From assembly GCA_036759545.1 (NCBI GenBank), contig DAIOUL010000052.1, positions 1 to 17,945 of the forward strand: a stretch of DNA of 17,945 nucleotides. The letters are read 5' to 3'. Below, in pieces: positions 13,869-17,945 of this stretch. Position numbers and translations under genes: made by a program. Below the pieces are notes generated by a model that made no database searches, had not been told where the DNA came from, and was given only the letters and a program-made list of their open reading frames with translations. This DNA is from 66-474 sp036759545 (GTDB lineage: Bacteria > Pseudomonadota > Gammaproteobacteria > Xanthomonadales > Rhodanobacteraceae). Within the stretch, counting starts at the first letter, position 1; every line of letters begins with the position of its first letter.

Positions 13869-14636
13869 TTAAAGCGTCACTTCGACAGGAAGCGCCCATT
13901 CTGCCGGATACTGCGGGCCCACGAACGTGAGGCCTTGCGCGGACGCCGTGGCACCCGCCAATGCGCGGTCGCGCTTCTCCAGCACGCGCGCGATCCATTC
14001 GACCGGCTGTTCGCCGCGGCCGACTTCCAGCAGCGAGCCCGCGATGTTGCGCACCATATGGTGCAGAAAAGCATTGGCTTCGATTTCGAGGATCACCCGA
14101 TCGCCTTGGCGCTGCACCGAAATCGCCAGCACTTCGCGCCTTGCGTGCGTGGCCTGGCAGGACAGCGCGCGGAATGCGGAAAAGTCGTGTTCGCCGATCA
14201 ACGACTGCGCCGCCGCGTGCATCGCTTGAGCATCCAGCGGACGACGCTCCCAGGCAACGTAACGCGCATCCAGCGCAGGACGCACCGCGCGGTTGAGAAC
14301 CACATAACGATAGCGCCGCGCGCGCGCGCAAAACCGCGCATGGAAATCGTCGCGCACGTGCCGTGCCCACAGCACCGATACGCCGACGGGCAGGCGCGAA
14401 TTGGCGCCCAGCGTCCAGGCGCGTTCGTCGCGCGGCGCATCGCTGTCGAAATGGATCACCTGGCAGCGTGCGTGCACACCGGCGTCCGTGCGGCCGGCGC
14501 AGGTGACTTCGACGCGGTGATCCGCGACGAACGACAACGCGGCTTCCACTTCGGCCTGGATGCTCGGACCGTGCGACAGCCGCTGCCAGCCGAAGAAATC
14601 CGTGCCGTCGTATTCGATGCCGAGGGCGTAGCGCAT
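13869..14636 (-). CDS. truA: tRNA pseudouridine(38-40) synthase
   Basis: 255 residues, normal length. TruA isomerises uridines 38-40 in the anticodon arm of many tRNAs. The catalytic Asp51 lies in the invariant GRTDAGVH (48-55). The N-terminus MRYALGIEYDGTDFFGWQ is canonical, which fixes the ATG at 14636. RARRYRYVV, FSAF and FLHHMVRNI (nucleoside-binding strand with conserved Arg) are also visible. The start codon is directly abutted by a heptamer array, so the upstream 20 bases are pyrimidine-rich (CCCGTCTCCCGTC) and contain no Shine-Dalgarno sequence. This is unusual for a housekeeping gene. trpF follows after 3 bases. Confidence 0.97.
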   Translation of the reverse strand: MRYALGIEYDGTDFFGWQRLSHGPSIQAEVEAALSFVADHRVEVTCAGRTDAGVHARCQVIHFDSDAPRDERAWTLGANSRLPVGVSVLWARHVRDDFHARFCARARRYRYVVLNRAVRPALDARYVAWERRPLDAQAMHAAAQSLIGEHDFSAFRALSCQATHARREVLAISVQRQGDRVILEIEANAFLHHMVRNIAGSLLEVGRGEQPVEWIARVLEKRDRALAGATASAQGLTFVGPQYPAEWALPVEVTL

Positions 14637-14729
14637 GACGGGAGACGGGAATTGGGAGACGGGAAACGGAAAAGCAGCACGGCGTTGCGTTTCAGGCGTC
14701 TCCCGTCTCCCCTCTTCTCTTCTCCCGCT
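14637..14729. repeat. Heptamer array with multi-register hairpin between fimV and truA
   Basis: Plus-strand units GACGGGA, GACGGGA, ATTGGGA, GACGGGA and AACGGAA run from 14637 to 14671 with a strict 7-base period. The complementary block TCTCCCG-TCTCCCC lies at about 14700-14713, followed by CTCTTCTCTTCTCCCG. GGGAGACGGGA occurs at 14640-14650 and 14654-14664 and can pair with TCCCGTCTCCC at 14701-14711; alternatively 14637-14647 pairs with 14697-14707. All are perfect 11-base stems. The array fills the whole 93-base gap, ending at the truA ATG. It may attenuate or stabilise the transcript. No T-run follows. Confidence 0.85.
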
Positions 14730-16820
14730 TCAAGCACCGCTTTCCAGCAGCCGCTTCGCCTCTTCCTTCTGCGCCTGCGAACCCTCGCTGAGCACTTCTT
14801 CCAGCATCGCGCGCGCGCCGGCCGGATCGCCCATGTCGAGGTAGGCGCGCGCGAGATCGAGCTTCGTGTCCACGGGGTCGTCGCTGAATTCCGGTGCCGC
14901 GGGCTCGCGGGTCGCCTCTTCGTCCAATCCAGCCGGAGCCGTTGCGGACGGCGGCACCGGCCCGGATTCGCTGCCGCCTTCGAGCCCGATGAAATCGTGC
15001 TTGCGGGTGATCTCGTCGGAACCGGCCACGGGCGGCTGCGCGGCGGGCATGCCGGGCTCCGCCACCGGCTCCTCGGGCGGGGACTCCTCGAAATCGAAAT
15101 CGTAGTCCTGATTTACTTCGTCCAGTTCCGCTTCGGCGACAGGTGGAATTTCCCCGGCAACCGGTGCGGCTTCGCTCTCCGCGACGGGCTCGACATGCTG
15201 TTCCTGCGCGCGAGGCTGTTCCGGTTCCTGTGTCTCGGGGACGGTTTCTTCCACCTCCCGCGGCGCGGTCGAAAACGGCGACTGACCGAAATGTTCTGCC
15301 AGCGAAGGCGCGTCACCCAGCGGCCGCGCGCGGCGGCGCAACAGACCCAGCAGGATCAAGGCAACGACCACGATCGCGGCGATGATCCATGCGACCGGTT
15401 GCTGGTACCACAGGGTTTCTTCCTGCGGTGCAGCCGCGGTCTTCGAAGGAGTGGCGGGAGCAGCCTTTGTCATCACCGGCCTGCTGACCGGTGCGGTCGG
15501 TGCGGCGGTTGCGGCGGTCGCCGAACCGGAAGCCGCCGCAGCGCCCTTGCTCGCCGCGGCTATGGGTGCGGACGCCGCACTGGCCGCCGCTGCGGGGGGC
15601 GCACCGGAAGATGCTGCGGCAGCCCCGCCTTTCTGCAGTTGCGCGAGTTTGTTCTGCAGCTCGGCGATCTGCGCGTCCTTCATGCCCAGCAGTTTCTGGT
15701 TCTTGTTGCTGATGTCCTCCAGGTCCTTGACACGCGATTGCAGTTCGCTGTTCTCCTGCTGCGCGCTGGCCAGCGACTCCTTGGCGGTCGCCAGTTGCTG
15801 TTTCAGGCCCGCGATTTCGGCCGTGCCGGTACCGCCTTTCTCACCCGGGCGCGTGGAAGCCGAACCGCCGCCCTGGCTGGGTGGAACCAGCGCGAGCTTG
15901 TCGCCTGTCGCGGATGTTTTCGCCGGTGCCGTCTGTTCTGCCGGGGCTTCATTGCCGGCCACCGTGGTCGCCTGGCGCGCGGTGGTGCCGCGCCAATCTT
16001 CGATCTGCCGATGCACCTGCGCCCGGGCACGCACACCGGAAGGTGCCGAGGCGATCTCGTCGCGCGTGGGGATCCGCAGGATCGCGCCGCTCTTCAGATT
16101 GTTGATGTTGGGTTTGTAGAACGCGTCGGGATTGTTGCTCTGCAGAGCCAGCATCATCTGATTGACGCTGACGCTGTCGTCCGGACGCGTTTCGCTGGCG
16201 ATGTGATAAAGCGTGTCGCCGCGTTGCACGGTGTATTCGTTCGTGCGTGCGGGCGGAGCCGCCGGTGGCGGGGTGTTCTGCACGGCAGCGGGATGCGACG
16301 CCGGCGCGGCCGGTGCAGCGGCGGGCGGCGGCGCGGCAGGTTGTGTTGCAGGTGCCGGTGGCTGCGCGGGCGCGGCGGGTTGCGGAGCCATCGCGGTGGC
16401 CACGGCTTCGCGTTCGGGCGGAGGCGAGGTGATCACCGGATCCAGCAGCACGGTGTACTCGCGCAACTGCTTGCCGTTGCTGCTGTCCACCTGGATCAGG
16501 AAATCCAAATACGGATCGCCGACCGGCTGATCGCTGGTAACCAGTACCAGCTTGTGCCCCGTGCTGTCGCTGACGATGCTGAAACGCAGGTGGTCGAGGC
16601 CGTTGCGCGACAGGCCCGCCTTGGCGAAATCCGCAGGCGACGCCAGTCCGACGTGCAGGTCCTTGGCTTCGGCCAGGTTGTCGAGCTGGATCGGAATTTC
16701 CGCGACCAGCGGTTCGTCCAGTGCGGATTTCACCCGGATTTCGCCGAGCTGCAGGGCCAGCGCGGGCGCGCTGCTCAGTGCCAAGGCGATGGCCAGCGGA
16801 AGCTTGAATCTGGACTTCAT
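14730..16820 (-). CDS. fimV: FimV/HubP-like polar pilus-assembly protein
   Basis: 696 residues from the ATG at 16820 with GGGGGA upstream. A signal peptide (1-23, ending APALA) precedes the FimV N-terminal domain (24-128, LQLGEIRVKSALDEPL). A Pro/Ala linker (132-190) leads to a LysM peptidoglycan-binding domain (195-251, YTVQRGDTLYHIA ... NNLKSGAILRIP). A coiled coil follows (335-397), then an Ala-rich linker, one membrane helix (475-494), a short acidic cytoplasmic region (520-580) and the conserved C-terminal FimV motif (649-692, DTKLDLARAYLDMGDPAGAR). Homologues organise the cell pole, type IV pili and twitching. The cytoplasmic part is much shorter than the long acidic repeat region of Pseudomonas FimV. 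asd-fimV-truA order agrees with that genus. Confidence 0.95.
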   Translation of the reverse strand: MKSRFKLPLAIALALSSAPALALQLGEIRVKSALDEPLVAEIPIQLDNLAEAKDLHVGLASPADFAKAGLSRNGLDHLRFSIVSDSTGHKLVLVTSDQPVGDPYLDFLIQVDSSNGKQLREYTVLLDPVITSPPPEREAVATAMAPQPAAPAQPPAPATQPAAPPPAAAPAAPASHPAAVQNTPPPAAPPARTNEYTVQRGDTLYHIASETRPDDSVSVNQMMLALQSNNPDAFYKPNINNLKSGAILRIPTRDEIASAPSGVRARAQVHRQIEDWRGTTARQATTVAGNEAPAEQTAPAKTSATGDKLALVPPSQGGGSASTRPGEKGGTGTAEIAGLKQQLATAKESLASAQQENSELQSRVKDLEDISNKNQKLLGMKDAQIAELQNKLAQLQKGGAAAASSGAPPAAAASAASAPIAAASKGAAAASGSATAATAAPTAPVSRPVMTKAAPATPSKTAAAPQEETLWYQQPVAWIIAAIVVVALILLGLLRRRARPLGDAPSLAEHFGQSPFSTAPREVEETVPETQEPEQPRAQEQHVEPVAESEAAPVAGEIPPVAEAELDEVNQDYDFDFEESPPEEPVAEPGMPAAQPPVAGSDEITRKHDFIGLEGGSESGPVPPSATAPAGLDEEATREPAAPEFSDDPVDTKLDLARAYLDMGDPAGARAMLEEVLSEGSQAQKEEAKRLLESGA

Positions 16821-16922
16821 CTGCTTATCCCCCGAATGGCCGCGGCGCGACACGCGAGCTTCGGTGTCAAGAGTAGTCCATAAGTATCCGTTAATGCTAT
16901 CCCGGGCGGCAGGGCAGCCGGT

Positions 16923-17249
16923 TCAGTGACCTCCGCCCGAGCTGGGCGCCGCTGCGGCTGCGGGGCCCTTGCCCAGCGCATCCAGCTTGCGCTGCAGTTC
17001 CGTGATCTCGCGGTCGCGCTGCGCCTGTTGGGTCCGCTGCGCTGCGCTGCGCTGTTCGAGTTCCGAAACACGGCTCTTCAATTGCGCGGTCTGCGCACGT
17101 TGCGTTTGCACCTGCACGCGCGTGTCGCGCAACTGTCGTACGATGGAATCGGACGAAGACGCGGACGAGCTGCCTGCCGCGGGCGGGGCGGCGTGGCTCA
17201 AGCCGGCGATCAGAACCAGAACGCTCGCGAAAACGATATGTCGAAACAT
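16923..17249 (-). CDS. Small exported coiled-coil protein of unknown function
   Basis: 108 residues. The ATG at 17249 is preceded by a very strong GGAGGA site 8 bases upstream; the in-frame ATG at 17264 contains that site and is rejected. A clear signal peptide (MFRHIVFASVLVLIAGLSHA, cleavage near residue 20) predicts export. A Ser-rich segment (27-34) precedes a Gln/Arg/Glu-rich coiled coil (36-92) and an Ala/Gly/Ser tail ending GGGH. I do not recognise a family. Its place between asd and fimV, and its coiled coil, make an envelope role near FimV plausible but unproven. The coding region contains four CGCTG units (17035-17054). The 102-base gap to fimV (16821-16922) holds no gene, only an AT-richer patch (16870-16900) where a fimV promoter could lie. 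Confidence 0.75.
   Translation of the reverse strand: MFRHIVFASVLVLIAGLSHAAPPAAGSSSASSSDSIVRQLRDTRVQVQTQRAQTAQLKSRVSELEQRSAAQRTQQAQRDREITELQRKLDALGKGPAAAAAPSSGGGH
17035..17054. repeat. Pentanucleotide repeat (CGCTG)x4 in the small coiled-coil gene
   Basis: Four perfect copies of CGCTG lie at 17035-17039, 17040-17044, 17045-17049 and 17050-17054, within the coiled-coil codons (reading QRSAAQR on the minus strand). A change of one unit would shift the frame. Four units is short for an active slippage tract, so this may simply reflect Gln/Arg/Ala codon bias. Confidence 0.6.
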
Positions 17250-17296
17250 GGGCGGTTCCTCCATCGCTTTTTGTAGTGCCTTCCATTGCGCAGTTC

Positions 17297-17329
17297 CGCG
17301 ATGGCCGTCAAGAACGCGATGGCCGTCAA
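17297..17329. repeat. 18-base tandem duplication at the asd 3' end
   Basis: The 15-mer CGCGATGGCCGTCAA occurs at 17297-17311 and again at 17315-17329, an 18-base period. The second copy covers the asd stop codon (17326-17328), and the first lies in the 76-base gap to the small coiled-coil gene. The gap holds no other recognisable element. Confidence 0.8.
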
Positions 17330-17945
17330 AGATAATCCCGCACCAGCAATTCCGCGATCTGCACCGCGTTCAGCGCCGCGCCCTTGCGGATGTTGTCGGA
17401 CACGATCCACAAGTCCAGTCCGCGCGGGTGCGAGATATCCTCGCGGATCCGGCCGACGAACACTTCGTCCTTGCCGGACGCGTGTCCCGCAGGCGTGGGA
17501 TAGCCGCCGGACTTGCGCTCGTCCACCAACGCCACGCCCGGGGTTTTCGCCAGCAGCGCGGCCGCCTCGGCCGCGCTCAGCTTGGCGCGCGTCTCCACGT
17601 GCACCGCTTCCGAATGTCCGTAGAACACCGGCACCCGCACGCAGGTGGGATTCACCTGGATCGATTCGTCCTCCAGGATCTTGCGCGTTTCCCACACCAT
17701 CTTCATTTCTTCCTTGGTGTAGCCGTTGTCTTGGAACTCGTCGATCTGCGGGATCAAGTTGAATGCGATCTGCGCTGGAAACTTGCTGGGCACGGCCGGC
17801 TGGAAATTCAACAGCGCCGCGGTCTGGCGGCCGAGTTCCTCCAGCCCGGAACGCCCCGCGCCGGAAACGGATTGATACGTCGCCACGTTAATGCGCTCGA
17901 TCTGCGCGGCGCGGTGGATCGGCGCCAGCGCCACCAGCATCTGCA
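17326..17945 (-). CDS. asd: Aspartate-semialdehyde dehydrogenase (C-terminal part, cut by window edge)
   Basis: About 206 C-terminal residues are present; the N-terminal NADP-binding domain and the catalytic cysteine lie beyond base 17945. The enzyme reduces aspartyl phosphate to aspartate semialdehyde, the branch point to lysine, diaminopimelate, threonine and methionine. The dimerisation/catalytic domain is well conserved: ERINVATYQSVSGAGRSG, the IAFNLIPQID segment, EEMKMVWETRKIL, CVRVPVFYGHSEAVH with the active-site His, and the C-terminal SDNIRKGAALNAVQIAELL. The order asd then fimV is shared with Pseudomonas and Xanthomonas. The stop codon lies inside an 18-base tandem duplication. Confidence 0.96.
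   Translation of the reverse strand, partial: QMLVALAPIHRAAQIERINVATYQSVSGAGRSGLEELGRQTAALLNFQPAVPSKFPAQIAFNLIPQIDEFQDNGYTKEEMKMVWETRKILEDESIQVNPTCVRVPVFYGHSEAVHVETRAKLSAAEAAALLAKTPGVALVDERKSGGYPTPAGHASGKDEVFVGRIREDISHPRGLDLWIVSDNIRKGAALNAVQIAELLVRDYL

Noticed and set aside
16842..16870. TTGACA on the minus strand (16870-16865) as a fimV -35 box
   Set aside because: The region 17-18 bases downstream is GC-rich (around 16842-16848) with no -10-like sequence.
13935..16883. A 982-codon open frame on the plus strand opposite trpF/truA/fimV
   Set aside because: It is antisense to well-recognised genes, is full of Arg/Gly/His low-complexity sequence and crosses gene boundaries. It arises from GC-rich codon bias on the other strand.

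Overview
The window reads as a chromosomal housekeeping region of a GC-rich gammaproteobacterium, most likely order Xanthomonadales (Rhodanobacteraceae or a close relative). This rests on the gene order asd - fimV - truA - trpF - trpB - trpA - accD - folC - dedD - cvpA - purF, which combines the Pseudomonas/Xanthomonas arrangement with the E. coli accD-folC-dedD-cvpA-purF block, and on frequent GTG starts and strong third-position GC. The genus is an inference. No tRNA, rRNA, CRISPR array, insertion sequence, integrase or phage gene was seen.

Layout. (1) 1-685, minus: the N-terminal part of an exported metal-dependent amidohydrolase, cut by the window edge. (2) 812-1836, plus: a divergently transcribed pair, a secreted monohaem cytochrome c and a four-helix CopD/DUF2269-like membrane protein. 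(3) 1847-3773, minus: a DUF2235 alpha/beta hydrolase followed 4 bases later by a DUF455 ferritin-like protein. (4) 3861-4678, minus: bacterioferritin (bfr) and bacterioferritin-associated ferredoxin (bfd), with a good candidate Fur-controlled promoter ahead of bfd and palindromes between the two genes. (5) 4697-17945, all minus, in transcription order: asd (partial), a small exported coiled-coil protein, fimV, truA, trpF, an FIH-like JmjC/cupin hydroxylase, trpB, trpA, accD, folC, dedD (two SPOR domains), cvpA, purF. trpF, the hydroxylase, trpB and trpA are joined by 4-base overlaps or a 5-base gap and must be one translationally coupled unit.

Functionally, region 5 combines amino-acid biosynthesis (asd, trpFBA), fatty-acid initiation (accD), folate polyglutamylation (folC), purine entry (purF), tRNA modification (truA) and cell-envelope or polar proteins (fimV, dedD, cvpA). 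Regions 3-4 are rich in iron proteins: Bfr with its releasing ferredoxin, and a DUF455 protein with a ferritin-like di-iron signature.

The least expected signals are: an FIH-like 2-oxoglutarate dioxygenase inside the trp unit; a heptanucleotide tandem array translated as the start of trpA, where a one-unit copy-number change would shift the frame; a second heptamer array that abuts the truA start codon and can fold in several registers; a match to the Fur box lying on the bfd promoter; and the coupled DUF2235-DUF455 pair. No complete, clearly novel defence or mobile system is visible; most of the window is core genome.
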